64,000 bases of DNA from Spirosoma profusum (GTDB taxonomy: Bacteria; Bacteroidota; Bacteroidia; Cytophagales; Spirosomataceae): the NCBI RefSeq assembly GCF_014699005.1, contig NZ_JACWZY010000035.1, positions 1 to 64,000 of the forward strand. Reading direction: 5' to 3'. The notes under the pieces are model-generated. The model searched no databases. It had not been told where the DNA came from and saw only the letters and a list, made by a program, of their open reading frames with translations. The position numbers and the translations under genes are program-made. The first letter of the stretch is position 1; each line of letters begins with the position of its first letter. Shown here piece by piece: positions 17,675-26,764 of this stretch.

Positions 17675-18256
17675 TTAAAGCCTGACCGCATGGTAGTAAT
17701 GGTTGTCTCCCTCGTCGTCAAATTCCTCGCTCAGCGAAAGTCCGGATGCACTTAGCAACGCCTTGTATCGCTCCGCGCCAAGCGATATCGATTCAAGTTC
17801 GGTAATGGCATCGTCCCATCTCAATTCTTGAGCAGGTGCCGTAAAGAGCAGCTTGCCGCCAGCCTGCAGCGCATTGGCCATTTTTTGAATCGCCACTTCC
17901 TGTGTTTCTACCGGCAAAAGGAATACGAGCCCCCAAGCAATTATGGCATCGAACTGCCGATTGAAAAAGGAGGAATCTTCGACGGCTTCACAGGCGACGG
18001 GAACAGTCGGGAAGTTCTGCTGGAAGAGTTGAAGCATCGACGGTGAGGCATCAATCCCATAAACGGTCAACCCTTCATCGACCAATGCCTTCGTAATGGG
18101 CAGGCCTATCCCACAACCCATATCCAGAACGGTCGCATTTGGCGGTAGTGACCTTGCCCAGTGCCGAACGGATGGCGCACCGATTCCATCAATGCCCTTG
18201 GAGCGACAGCGAATGAATGTGGCCGCGTTGTGTTCGTATCCGTTTGATTTGTCCAT
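17675..18256 (-). CDS. Class I SAM-dependent methyltransferase
   Basis: The 193-residue protein has motif I VLDMGCGIGLPITKAL, the acidic ribose-binding end YGIDASPSMLQLF, and FDAIIAWGLVFLLP (motif IV region). It lacks a DNA target domain and looks like a small-molecule methyltransferase. The substrate is unknown. It is flanked by element-type genes and is not obviously in an operon. Confidence 0.85.
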   Translation of the reverse strand: MDKSNGYEHNAATFIRCRSKGIDGIGAPSVRHWARSLPPNATVLDMGCGIGLPITKALVDEGLTVYGIDASPSMLQLFQQNFPTVPVACEAVEDSSFFNRQFDAIIAWGLVFLLPVETQEVAIQKMANALQAGGKLLFTAPAQELRWDDAITELESISLGAERYKALLSASGLSLSEEFDDEGDNHYYHAVRL

Positions 18257-18399
18257 TGGAAGTTAGTCAGTATGTTGAGAAAAACGTCTGATCACAAAGA
18301 GGGCGCATTTGTTCTGTGTCTGTTTTCATGACACAAGGGTAGGAAATAATAGAAAGCGCGTCTGGAGGGGTTGGTCGGACGGATACGATTAATCGAGCC

Positions 18400-18981
18400 T
18401 TAGTCACGCTCCATATCTTTCCCGCGATCAGGTGATTTGTCGGTCTTTTCGCCCACTTTGCTATAACTTAAGCTCTGCGAAAACCGCATCGACATGGAGA
18501 TGGGTTTTGTGTCGGCTTTTGTTTGTTCTTCTTTTTTAGGCTCCGTTTTTGACGCTTTAAACATAGTGTCCATATAGTCCTGCGACCGCTCCATGTCTTT
18601 AGGCTTGCTGTGATAGCTGTTTTTCTCCTTCGCATCCATCCGTTTGAACGGATTGGGATACAGTGACTCACGAGCCACGTCGCGGACCTGACGAGCCGTT
18701 TTGGCATCGGCTTCTCTGACCTCCTGTTCAACCTGAGTAAACGTATCGGCTTTCAAATCCGCTTTTTGCTGTTCTATAGAACCGATTGTCCGCTCACGAT
18801 TAAAATAACGGGGTTGTGTAAAACCCGGCGGCTGTAATCTGGGGGCTGGCTTACTGTTTTGAGGCACGCTTTGAATCTGTTGATCGAGCTGTTGAATCCG
18901 CTCCTTTGTCGCAGCCACTTTCCGGCCCAAATGGGCGTATTCGGCTGGATAGTTCTTATCCTCACCATTTTTCTTTTCCAT
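18400..18981 (-). CDS. Hydrophilic coiled-coil protein, mobilization-associated (putative)
   Basis: The 193-residue, highly charged, Gln/Lys-rich protein has a short coiled coil (RKVAATKERIQQLDQQIQSV, about residues 16-40) and a disordered C-terminus ending DKSPDRGKDMERD. No domain was recognised. Proteins of this composition are frequent in Bacteroidota mobilizable elements. A role in transfer is a guess based on context and the charged tail. Confidence 0.55.
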   Translation of the reverse strand: MEKKNGEDKNYPAEYAHLGRKVAATKERIQQLDQQIQSVPQNSKPAPRLQPPGFTQPRYFNRERTIGSIEQQKADLKADTFTQVEQEVREADAKTARQVRDVARESLYPNPFKRMDAKEKNSYHSKPKDMERSQDYMDTMFKASKTEPKKEEQTKADTKPISMSMRFSQSLSYSKVGEKTDKSPDRGKDMERD

Positions 18982-19061
18982 ACCTCCTTAAAGCTTGACG
19001 TTCACAACGATTATGCTAATATAACCAGAAGCCTGACCACTTTGGCGACGAGGTTCGAAAA

Positions 19062-19703
19062 ATGAACTGGCGGCAAAAGATCATTGACGAAAACTATCAG
19101 GGCAATGCCGACCGCTTTGAGGCTGATTTCGCCGATGCCGTGCTGGAAGGGCGTAAAGGCGCAGTTCGTTGGGATGATTTGGTCACTGATGCAGTGATAC
19201 TCCCAGACCTGAAACAGAAAGCCCAGGATCTGATTGATCAGTATTTAGGCTACTTGCCTGGGGATAGTGTGATTATGCCCTTCGAGCCCTATCTACGGGC
19301 GCTGCTTAACATGTATTGGCAGCATCAACTCCATGAAGACGATTTTATCGAGCAATTGGAAGCGCATCTCAAACTTATCCGCAATGCCGACATGCGGCAT
19401 AATACGTGTCTCACTTACGATGAAGCTATCTATCAAAACTATGATAAAACATTTGCGCCTTATGGCTATGCGGTGAAAAGCAGGCTAACACGATTTTTGG
19501 GATATGAACCAAAGCTCGAACATTCGTTGATCGCTGAAATGTGGATGCGCAATGTCATGGCTCATGATGAAATTCAGTTGCCTGAGACAATGACACCGGT
19601 CGACTGGAAAGCTATTACGTTGATTAAATATCGTGAAGTGTTATTGGAACGAGGTCAGACTGCGGCTGACGCTTCGCCGTTTCTATGGCTGGCGACAGAA
19701 TAA
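19062..19703 (+). CDS. Hypothetical protein, unknown function
   Basis: The 213-residue, soluble, mostly helical protein has no motif that I recognise. It is divergent from the charged protein at 18400-18981, with about 80 bp between. Codon use and length make it a credible gene. Confidence 0.65.
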   Translation: MNWRQKIIDENYQGNADRFEADFADAVLEGRKGAVRWDDLVTDAVILPDLKQKAQDLIDQYLGYLPGDSVIMPFEPYLRALLNMYWQHQLHEDDFIEQLEAHLKLIRNADMRHNTCLTYDEAIYQNYDKTFAPYGYAVKSRLTRFLGYEPKLEHSLIAEMWMRNVMAHDEIQLPETMTPVDWKAITLIKYREVLLERGQTAADASPFLWLATE

Positions 19704-20028
19704 TTTTTACAAGGATTATCCGCCCATAGAAGACAGTTGCTTCTCATTTTGGGCACTCTCAAAACTGTCTTCATGAATAAACTCGACTACCACTTTTTTT
19801 TGTTCCGAACCAATGCATGAAGCAAAGAGGATAATTTCTTATCCAGAAATTTGTTCAGGAGTAAACGATCATTAACCCCTGTACACCAACCGCTCTTTTT
19901 CAATATTTCTTCATCTGTAAATCCCTGTTATACAGGGCCTCCCGAATTGCCATTAACCGAATTTTGAGCTAAATCTGTTCAAAAGTAATCCATCGTTTAC
20001 TGCTGAACAGAATCACGGTTAACCCACT
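19704..20028. other. Intergenic region upstream of the serine recombinase
   Basis: 325 bp without a gene. It contains a small hairpin CCCTG-TTATA-CAGGG near 19,927. It probably holds the promoter, and possibly crossover or binding sites, of the recombinase; no clear inverted-repeat res site was seen. Confidence 0.4.
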
Positions 20029-20883
20029 ATGAAACAGGCCATTGCCTACTACCGCGTGTCTACTCATCGGCAGGGACGAAGTGGATTAGGACTCGAAGCT
20101 CAACAAGTTGCGGTAGCCAATTATTGTCGGCTCAACGGATACGATCTGATTACTGAAATTATAGAGGTCAAATCCACCCGCAAACAGCAGCATAGGCTTT
20201 TACAAGCACTGGACCAGTGCAAACACCTAAAAGCCACATTGATGGTGGCTCGATTGGATCGGTTAGGACGAGACGTTGAAAAAATTGCGCGACTAGTCAA
20301 ATCCGATGTCGAAATCGTAGTAAGCGATAACCCCCATGCCAATCGGTTTACCATCCACATTCTGGCTGCAGTCGCCGAGGAGCAACGGCAGCGCATTAGT
20401 GAAACCACTAAAGATGCTTTGAAAGCTGCCAAGAAACGAGGGGTCGTCTTGGGCAAACATGGGAAGACATTGGCGAAGCGAAATAAAAAGGCGGCCGAAG
20501 AGTTTGCGCACCAACTTTCACCTATGCTGCGGAAACTCAACAATCGGGGCTTTACCACCGTGCGGGCGCTGGCTCAGGAACTCAACAAGCAGGGTATCCC
20601 GACGTTTCGCGGCGATAGCCAGTGGCACCCCAGTACGGTTTGTGCGTTACGAAATCGACTTAAACAGACAGAAACAATGAAAACGTTACCGACTATGACT
20701 CTTACGAATGAACATGACCTTCTCTTCGATGATCACTCTTTACTCACGGGTGTATTAGGCAAGGATGCCTTGAAGGTTTCCGCTATCAACGCTAATTGCG
20801 ACTGTTCAGGTTACTATCCGACTGAAGATGATGAAACTATTGATCCCCCACAAATCACCGCATCTGCTGCTACGACCTATTGA
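20029..20883 (+). CDS. Serine recombinase with a RiPP-precursor-like C-terminal extension
   Basis: Residues 1-140 form a resolvase catalytic domain (AIAYYRVSTHRQG with the nucleophile Ser at about residue 11, MVARLDRLGRD, and AAVAEEQRQRISETTKDAL). Residues 165-215 form the short recombinase HTH ending at WHPSTVCALRNRLK, where such proteins normally stop. The frame then continues from Met217 for 68 residues that look unlike a recombinase and like a peptide-precursor leader and core (NANCDCSGYY). The next gene is a radical SAM/SPASM maturase overlapping by 56 bp. Either a true fusion or two overlapping reading units is possible. Confidence 0.85.
   Translation: MKQAIAYYRVSTHRQGRSGLGLEAQQVAVANYCRLNGYDLITEIIEVKSTRKQQHRLLQALDQCKHLKATLMVARLDRLGRDVEKIARLVKSDVEIVVSDNPHANRFTIHILAAVAEEQRQRISETTKDALKAAKKRGVVLGKHGKTLAKRNKKAAEEFAHQLSPMLRKLNNRGFTTVRALAQELNKQGIPTFRGDSQWHPSTVCALRNRLKQTETMKTLPTMTLTNEHDLLFDDHSLLTGVLGKDALKVSAINANCDCSGYYPTEDDETIDPPQITASAATTY
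20677..20883 (+). CDS. Candidate RiPP precursor peptide (internal start)
   Basis: ATG at 20677 starts a 68-residue peptide in the recombinase frame. It has a leader-like acidic segment (TLTNEHDLLFDDHSLLTG), then VSAINANCDCSGYYPTEDDE and a Thr/Ala-rich end. The C-x-C and Tyr-Tyr could be the modified core. It directly precedes a SPASM radical SAM enzyme. Independent translation is not proven; it could exist only as a recombinase fusion. Confidence 0.4.
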   Translation: MKTLPTMTLTNEHDLLFDDHSLLTGVLGKDALKVSAINANCDCSGYYPTEDDETIDPPQITASAATTY

Positions 20884-22165
20884 GCAGGGCTATTCCTACG
20901 TCGTCAATTGTGCCTATCCGCATTCGTTACGTCTGCTAACCAAGGCTCAAGTGGATATCCTAGTGGCTGTCGATGGGTATTCCACTATCTCCACGTTGAG
21001 TGATCAGCTCTCCATTACCACGACCGTTTTAGAGGCGTTTTTTCAACTTCTCTCGCAAACCGAAATCATTCGGTTTGATACCGAGTTCGGCAAACCTCAA
21101 AAGCCTAGCTCTCCTCAATCGCTCAATTTCTGGATTCATACCACCAATCGCTGTAATCTGGCTTGTAGCTATTGCTACATCTCGACCTTGAACACCACCG
21201 AAGGTATGTCGGAAGCCACTAAACAACAATTGCTGGAGAAGGTAGTGGAAACGGTCGTTAAGCGAAAGCTCAAACATATCAAATTCCGACTGGCCGGTGG
21301 CGAACCCTTAACCCAATTCAAATCCTGGAAAGCGTTTATCCCAGCCATACAGCACCGATTAGATGAAGTCGGATGCCGTTTTGAGGCCTCCTTTATTACC
21401 AACCTGACCATTTTAACCGACGAGATCATCACATTTTGTCAGCAGCATGGGATTGGCTTTGGCATTTCGCTGGATGGGGTGGAAGCTTATCATGATGTCA
21501 GTAGACCCTTCAAACAGGGAGCGGGAAGCTTCAAACGCATCGACCAGCATTTAAGAATGCTATTAACTCACCAGATTCCGGTGACGGTCAATACCGTGGT
21601 CAGCAATCAGAACCTGAAGGGACTGCCTACGCTAACCCGCTATTTGATTGAGCTAGATGTGCCGTTTCGCTATTCGATTGTCAAAGGTGAAATGCTTGAC
21701 GCCGAGCTTTTAGAAAACTACCTCTTAGAATCTTATGCACTGATGGCGGATGCTATTCAGGCTGGGTGGCAATTCTCCCGTCGTCATCAATTCTGTGATC
21801 TAAAACCTCATGAATTAGGCTTTCAGACCTGTGCGTCTGGCTTTTCCGGTGGCGCCATCTATGTCGATGGGACCCTCAACTATTGCCATGTTCACTTTGG
21901 CGATGAGAGCCAAGCGTCCCACTCCATCTTCACCCCTGAATTAGACTTGGTGGATATGATCCAGCAGGGCAGTCATGCCGAAGACAATCGGTCGAACGAC
22001 TGTAAAGCTTGTCGGTACAATGCGGTCTGTACCAGTGGCTGCCCCGTCTACCGGGTGAATGGCAAAGATCCCCAGTGTAGTTTATATCACCGCATCATTC
22101 CGTTGCTATATGACCTACAGGCCAAGGAACGGTTGAAGGCACTACGCGACTTTAAGATCCTTTAA
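20828..22165 (+). CDS. Radical SAM/SPASM peptide maturase
   Basis: The 445-residue enzyme has an N-terminal PqqD/RRE-like region (about 10-80, with PHSLRLLTKAQVDILVAVDG) and the radical SAM cluster motif CNLACSYC (Cys109, 113, 116). Its C-terminal SPASM region holds the Cys in FQTCASG, LNYC, and CKACRYNAVCTSGCPVYRVNGKDPQC. SPASM enzymes of this build modify ribosomal peptides (thioether, C-C or epimer type). The likely substrate is the 68-residue tail encoded just upstream, which this gene overlaps by 56 bp. No protease or exporter lies next to it, which is unusual for a complete RiPP cluster. Confidence 0.88.
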   Translation: MMKLLIPHKSPHLLLRPIEQGYSYVVNCAYPHSLRLLTKAQVDILVAVDGYSTISTLSDQLSITTTVLEAFFQLLSQTEIIRFDTEFGKPQKPSSPQSLNFWIHTTNRCNLACSYCYISTLNTTEGMSEATKQQLLEKVVETVVKRKLKHIKFRLAGGEPLTQFKSWKAFIPAIQHRLDEVGCRFEASFITNLTILTDEIITFCQQHGIGFGISLDGVEAYHDVSRPFKQGAGSFKRIDQHLRMLLTHQIPVTVNTVVSNQNLKGLPTLTRYLIELDVPFRYSIVKGEMLDAELLENYLLESYALMADAIQAGWQFSRRHQFCDLKPHELGFQTCASGFSGGAIYVDGTLNYCHVHFGDESQASHSIFTPELDLVDMIQQGSHAEDNRSNDCKACRYNAVCTSGCPVYRVNGKDPQCSLYHRIIPLLYDLQAKERLKALRDFKIL

Positions 22166-22196
22166 CTCCTGCTGAGTATCCTTTTGTCAGACGTGG

Positions 22197-22709
22197 ATGG
22201 GAAAGGTCAGGTTGAAAATGACAGGGGATGTAGCGGTTGTGATTTCGTGGTTGGCCTTGTTGGCCACTCTCTATCAACTCTACCTCCAACGAATCCATAA
22301 TGAAAAATCACTCAAACCATTGGGGCAAATTGATGTGGAGGACCGCCAGGGTCATTTCTATGTGTACGTAACAAATAAAGGCATGGGACCGATGCTCATT
22401 GACCAGCTGCTTTTTGTGAAGGATGGCAAAACATATACTACCATTGATCCATGTCTGAATCTGGTTCGCCAGTCCTACACCGCTATTAGCGTGAATGAAA
22501 CCGTGCAAAAAGTGATTTTACCCAATGGGCATTTGGTCATTTTTGAAACTCGATTAGAAAAGAAAGAAGAAGATAGGCAACGAGTCCGACAGCAGTTAAG
22601 CGCCATTCGATTGAAAGTCGCCTTTCGCGACATCTACAATAATAAACTAACCATCGAACGCGATTTGCACTGGTTTTTAAGATATGATCTAAAAGAGGGG
22701 CAGATGTAG
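22197..22709 (+). CDS. Small membrane-anchored protein, unknown
   Basis: The 170-residue protein has one N-terminal membrane segment (DVAVVISWLALLATLYQLYL) and a soluble beta-rich domain (FYVYVTNKGMGPMLIDQLLFVKDGK). It is 31 bp downstream of the radical SAM gene, so it may be its partner. A decayed paralogue lies at 25,960-26,445. No family was recognised. ATG at 22218 is an alternative start. Confidence 0.7.
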   Translation: MGKVRLKMTGDVAVVISWLALLATLYQLYLQRIHNEKSLKPLGQIDVEDRQGHFYVYVTNKGMGPMLIDQLLFVKDGKTYTTIDPCLNLVRQSYTAISVNETVQKVILPNGHLVIFETRLEKKEEDRQRVRQQLSAIRLKVAFRDIYNNKLTIERDLHWFLRYDLKEGQM

Positions 22710-22866
22710 TGGCTGTTTTATGCTATAAGTAGCCTCGTTGTAGGCATTTTGGATGCTCTATACAGCGCACCATAAGCCAAGCTTTTACGGTGATAGCCTG
22801 CCAGCGTACAATCTTGAAGGCCAATAGGGACCCTATACGGCTTTTTTATCGAAGTCTTAAAATTAT

Positions 22867-22903
22867 CCTTGCAATTATAATACTACATGTTATAATTGCA
22901 AGG
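22867..22903. promoter_or_regulatory. Perfect 14-bp inverted repeat abutting a start codon
   Basis: CCTTGCAATTATAA (22867-22880) and its exact complement (22890-22903) flank a 9-nt spacer and end at the base before ATG 22904. The placement suggests an operator or a 5' hairpin that blocks translation of the ATPase gene. Confidence 0.75.
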
Positions 22904-24085
22904 ATGATAACCCGCGAAGCCCAACTCGAAATTGCTCAGCTCCTGGAGGAGTTCCCAGCTGTTGCCGTCCTCGGTCCCCGTCAGGTCGGCAAAACAACGC
23001 TGGCGGAAACTATTGCAAACTCGTTCAGTCCCGATCCGGTCTATCTTGATCTGGAGAGTCCTACGGATCAGGCTAAATTACGTGAACCCGAAGCGTATTT
23101 TGAGTTGCACAAAGGCCAGCTCATTATTCTGGATGAAATCCAGCGGGTGCCGGAGTTGTTTGCCATTTTGCGGGGTGTCATCGACCGGCGACGCCGACAG
23201 GGATACAAAACCGGCCAATTTCTCATTTTGGGATCGGCATCGCTTGATCTCTTAAAGCAAGCCTCCGAATCGCTGGCTGGTCGGATCGCCTATAAAGAAT
23301 TATCGGGTTTAACCGCTACAGAAATCATTTCTCCAAAGACTGGCGATCAGAACAGGCTTTGGCTGCGGGGCGGATTACCCGACAGCTTTTTAGCCAACAC
23401 CGATCCGGCCAGTCTGCGCTGGCGGCTCAACTTTATCAGTACCTATCTGGAACGGGATGTGCCACAATTTGGTCCACGCATTCCAGCCACGACCTTACGG
23501 CTTTTATGGACGATGCTGGCCCATAACCAAGGAGCTCAATTGAACCTGGCTCAATTAGGCGCCAGTCTTGGTATTAGCATACCGACGACCAAACGTTATA
23601 TCGAACTGCTGGAAGACTTGTTGCTGATCCGTCATCTTCGTCCGTGGTCTGGCAACATCGGCAAACGGCTCGTCAAAGCGCCCAAAGTCTATATTCGCGA
23701 TAGTGGCATTACCCATGCATTACTCAACCTGACGAACTTGGATGATTTGTTAGGCCATCCGGTAGTCGGAGCCAGTTGGGAGGGGTTCGTTGTGGAAAAC
23801 CTGTTATCCTGCTTACCCGTGGGTGCCACCCCGTGGTTTTACCGGACCTCGGCGGGCGCGGAAATTGATCTGGTTATCGAACGAAACAGTCAGCAGAAAT
23901 ACGCTATCGAGATCAAACGTTCGATGGCTCCTGCGCTTTCCAAAGGTTTTTATCTGGGCTGCGAAGATATTGGCGCAACTAATCGGTTTCTGGTTTATCC
24001 AGGTACAGAGCGTTATCCGATTTCCAAAGATGTGACGGCGATCTCCCTGGTCGATATGATGCAGGAACTCCGCAAAATTCAGTAA
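22904..24085 (+). CDS. DUF4143-type AAA ATPase
   Basis: The 393-residue protein has Walker A in VAVLGPRQVGKTT (about residues 20-32), Walker B LIILDEIQRVP, a sensor region LILGSASLDLL, and a C-terminal DUF4143 domain with the nuclease-like end TSAGAEIDLVIE...YAIEIKRS. Family members are common in prokaryotes but their function is poorly known. The ATG at 22904 was chosen because homology begins there and a perfect palindrome ends directly before it; the upstream extension only translates the palindrome. Confidence 0.9.
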   Translation: MITREAQLEIAQLLEEFPAVAVLGPRQVGKTTLAETIANSFSPDPVYLDLESPTDQAKLREPEAYFELHKGQLIILDEIQRVPELFAILRGVIDRRRRQGYKTGQFLILGSASLDLLKQASESLAGRIAYKELSGLTATEIISPKTGDQNRLWLRGGLPDSFLANTDPASLRWRLNFISTYLERDVPQFGPRIPATTLRLLWTMLAHNQGAQLNLAQLGASLGISIPTTKRYIELLEDLLLIRHLRPWSGNIGKRLVKAPKVYIRDSGITHALLNLTNLDDLLGHPVVGASWEGFVVENLLSCLPVGATPWFYRTSAGAEIDLVIERNSQQKYAIEIKRSMAPALSKGFYLGCEDIGATNRFLVYPGTERYPISKDVTAISLVDMMQELRKIQ

Positions 24086-24116
24086 ATAACGGAGTTGGTC
24101 CGTTAGACTATTTTGC

Positions 24117-24152
24117 ATTTGTCAAGTTTTTTGATCAAAAAACTTGACAAAT
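24117..24152. promoter_or_regulatory. 36-bp perfect palindrome upstream of the AbiEi-like gene
   Basis: Two 18-bp halves centred on TGATCA, each half ending in TTTGTCAAG or its complement, form a perfect palindrome 27 bp before the start at 24179. It is a probable operator for AbiEi-like autoregulation; it could also end transcription of the upstream ATPase gene. Confidence 0.8.
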
Positions 24153-24178
24153 ATCAAGCCATAAGCTATCATTGACGA

Positions 24179-24907
24179 ATGACCACCGTTTCGGCAAAGA
24201 TCATGCAGCAGATCCAGCAATTCCCTGAGGACATGAGCTTTGGGTATAGTGAACTGGCAATTGCCCGTCAGGATTTTCTATCTGCTGCCAAAGCATTAGA
24301 ACGCCTACAGAAAAAAGGTCTTATCCGCAAATTGGCAAAAGGTCGATTTTATAAGCCCAAACGCACACCTTTTGGCGAGAAAAAACCGGATGAGCAGCAA
24401 CTGCTAAAACCCTATCTATATAAACAAGGCAAACGAATCGCTTACGTTACTGGCGACTATCTTTTTAACCAACTGGGCCTGACGACCCAAGTACCAGCCG
24501 TGCTAAAAATAGCCAGCCGAGGACAGCGCATCTTTATTAACGTGGGCGCCATCAAAGCAACGGCAGTTAAAAGCTATGTGGACGTCACGGATGATAATTA
24601 TCAGATGCTGGGTTTTCTGGATGCAATGAAAGATCTCAAACAAATCCCAGATATCGATATAAAAAATGCCGTAGCCATTTTCAAAAACAGGATAAGGCAG
24701 CTCAACCAATCACAACGTCAGGCAATGATCGACTGTGCGTTGGCTTATCCGCCACGGGTTAGAGCCTTACTAGGCGCTGTGTTGACTGCCTTGAACCCAA
24801 AGAAAGGGATCAGTAAACTTTCGGATAGTCTTAATCCACTCACAACGTTTGACTTAGGCATTGACGATACGCTCCTGACAAGTGCATTAGCCTGGAATAT
24901 CCGATGA
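24179..24907 (+). CDS. AbiEi-like antitoxin/regulator (DUF6088 type)
   Basis: The 242-residue protein has an N-terminal winged helix (about 15-65: FGYSELAIARQDFLSAAKALERLQKKGLIRKLAKGRFYKP). Its C-terminal domain matches the AbiEi/DUF6088 pattern (AYVTGDYLFNQLGLTTQVPAVLKIAS). In AbiE systems it represses its own operon and neutralises the AbiEii nucleotidyltransferase toxin. The toxin gene that follows (4-base overlap) is broken, so this antitoxin is an orphan. The 36-bp palindrome upstream is a good candidate for its operator. Confidence 0.85.
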   Translation: MTTVSAKIMQQIQQFPEDMSFGYSELAIARQDFLSAAKALERLQKKGLIRKLAKGRFYKPKRTPFGEKKPDEQQLLKPYLYKQGKRIAYVTGDYLFNQLGLTTQVPAVLKIASRGQRIFINVGAIKATAVKSYVDVTDDNYQMLGFLDAMKDLKQIPDIDIKNAVAIFKNRIRQLNQSQRQAMIDCALAYPPRVRALLGAVLTALNPKKGISKLSDSLNPLTTFDLGIDDTLLTSALAWNIR

Positions 24908-25887
24908 ACCTACACGAGAATCCTGAACTTTTCGCCGACGCGGTCACGATCATCGCTCAACAGATGAATTTGTCCGAAATTTATGTGGAGAAGGATTATT
25001 GGGTAGCCTTGGCCCTACAGCGCATTTTACCAGCACCATAGCTGAGTTTGCCATTTTTAAAGGCGGGACAGCCCTATCCAAATGCTTTTCCTTTATCAAC
25101 CACTTCTCCGAAGATATCGACTTGATGCTTGTCAGAAAACCCTATTTGTCGGCCAAACAATTAAAAGAGCGTCTAAAAGGGATTAGTCATGTTGTTTTGA
25201 AATTCTCCCTGAAATCGAGGTAATCGGAGTTACGAACAAGAAGGGTATGATCCGTTTTGCGGATCATACCTATTCAAGAGTATTTACGGGTGACTTCGGG
25301 CAAATGCGGGATCTAATCATCCTAGAATCGAGTTGTCTGGGAGCATTGGAGCCAACTATAACCGGACGGGTCAGTTTATTTGTTTATCAGATGATGCAGG
25401 CAAGTGGGCAGGATGCAATAACCCGCCAATATGACTTGTTGACATTTGACATACGAATACTAGCGCCAACACATACCGTGTGAGAAAAGATCATGAGCTT
25501 AGTTCGTTTTTCCTATACTGAAAAGCCACTTGTGGAATTGCGGAATAAGATTCGACACGTTTATGATCTACACCAACTGCTAATGCAAGAGGATATTTCG
25601 GCTTTTTTCGATTCAGCTCACTTTAATGCGATACTGCGTAAAGTAGGTCAGGACGACGAAATCAGCTTTCGCAAAACAAGGACTGGTTATACCTGCATCA
25701 GTCGGATGCATTGGTATTTTTCGGCTTGGACCGTGTTTGGCCAGAAATAAGGAGTATATATAATAGCTATTTCAAAAATTTAGTTTTTGGTGATTTACTG
25801 ACTGACAAACAGGTCTTTCAAACCTTGCAGCGAATTAAAGAACGATTAGCATTAATAGACTGGATAGTCGGGAAAGCCAACTCTTGA
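24904..25887 (+). pseudogene. Broken AbiEii nucleotidyltransferase toxin
   Basis: It starts in an ATGA overlap with the AbiEi-like gene (MNLHENPELFADAVTIIAQQM). It then passes through at least three frames, with pieces FAIFKGGTALSKCFSF...FSEDIDLML (the nucleotidyltransferase motif), KIRHVYDLHQLL and a C-terminal LQRIKERLALIDWIVGKANS ending at 25887. The stop at about 25,038 and several shifts show that it cannot make the full toxin. The decay seems real because several separate lesions are present. Confidence 0.85.
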
Positions 25888-25959
25888 CGCGAAAAACGAA
25901 TTTTAATTCGGCCAATTAACACAAAGTAACTTGATTATCATTCTAGGAGGGGATGATGC

Positions 25960-26445
25960 ATGTTGGCTATTGTTATTTCAATTCTGGCATTACTGGCCAA
26001 GTTTTATCAACTTTATCTCCAACGGGTGCATAATGAAAAATCACTCAGGCCACTAGGTTAGGTTGATATAGCGGACTATGAGGGACGAGTAGCTGTTAAT
26101 ATTCGCAATATTGGCCTGAGCCCGCTCATTGTTGATCAGCTTACATTCATAAAAGATGATCACATGCATGAGCCTGTTGACAATAAAATGAAACGGGTCA
26201 TTTTGCAAAATACACATCTCATTGTATTTGAATCGAGCCTTGAGCAGGAAAGCGGAGTGGAATTGAATCGGATTCGAATTAAGTTAAGTCTAATAGCTAT
26301 GCAAGTAGAGGGGCTGGATTTTAGAACGTGTTGGGAAATTTTATTTGGTTTTATGGAACTTGGGCTAACTAACTGCCTGGGAAACGCTCTAAAGCAAGAA
26401 TTGGCAAAAGAAACTATGAACTTCAGTGGTAGATACCCCCTCTAA
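25960..26445 (+). pseudogene. Decayed paralogue of the 22197 membrane protein
   Basis: The frame MLAIVISILALLAKFYQLYLQRVHNEKSLRPLG is followed by an in-frame TAG at 26059, then VDIADYEGRVAVNIRNIGLSPLIVDQLTFIKDD and VILQNTHLIVFESSLE. Both parts align with the 170-residue protein encoded at 22197 (LYQLYLQRIHNEKSLKPLG; GMGPMLIDQLLFVKDG; VILPNGHLVIFETRLE). The C-terminus diverges after about residue 115, so there is probably also a frameshift. Confidence 0.85.
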
Positions 26446-26764
26446 TTATTCCTATTGGCATCCTGTAAATTTATAACGCATTGGTAATCAGAATAAAAAA
26501 TCCCCAACAAGCTCTTATGGTAACAGGTTGATGAAAGAAATTTTCAGTGATTTACTAGATATTCGATAAATGTCAAATCTATTTTCTAGACACTGGGATT
26601 TGCACTGAATAAAATAACAGATCTTTCAATCTAATTGCTTTAGAGTAATTGAGAAATACTGTTATCTTTCTCAATAAATCTGTTAAACGATGAGGCTAAA
26701 TGTTTATTCATTTTGTATAGACCTGTAATTTTCTTGTATAAATTACATTCAACTATAAAATATA
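26446..26764. other. AT-rich intergenic region before the defence island
   Basis: 319 bp with no credible gene. It probably contains the promoter for the SLATT-SPARTA operon. No clear repeat was seen. Confidence 0.5.
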
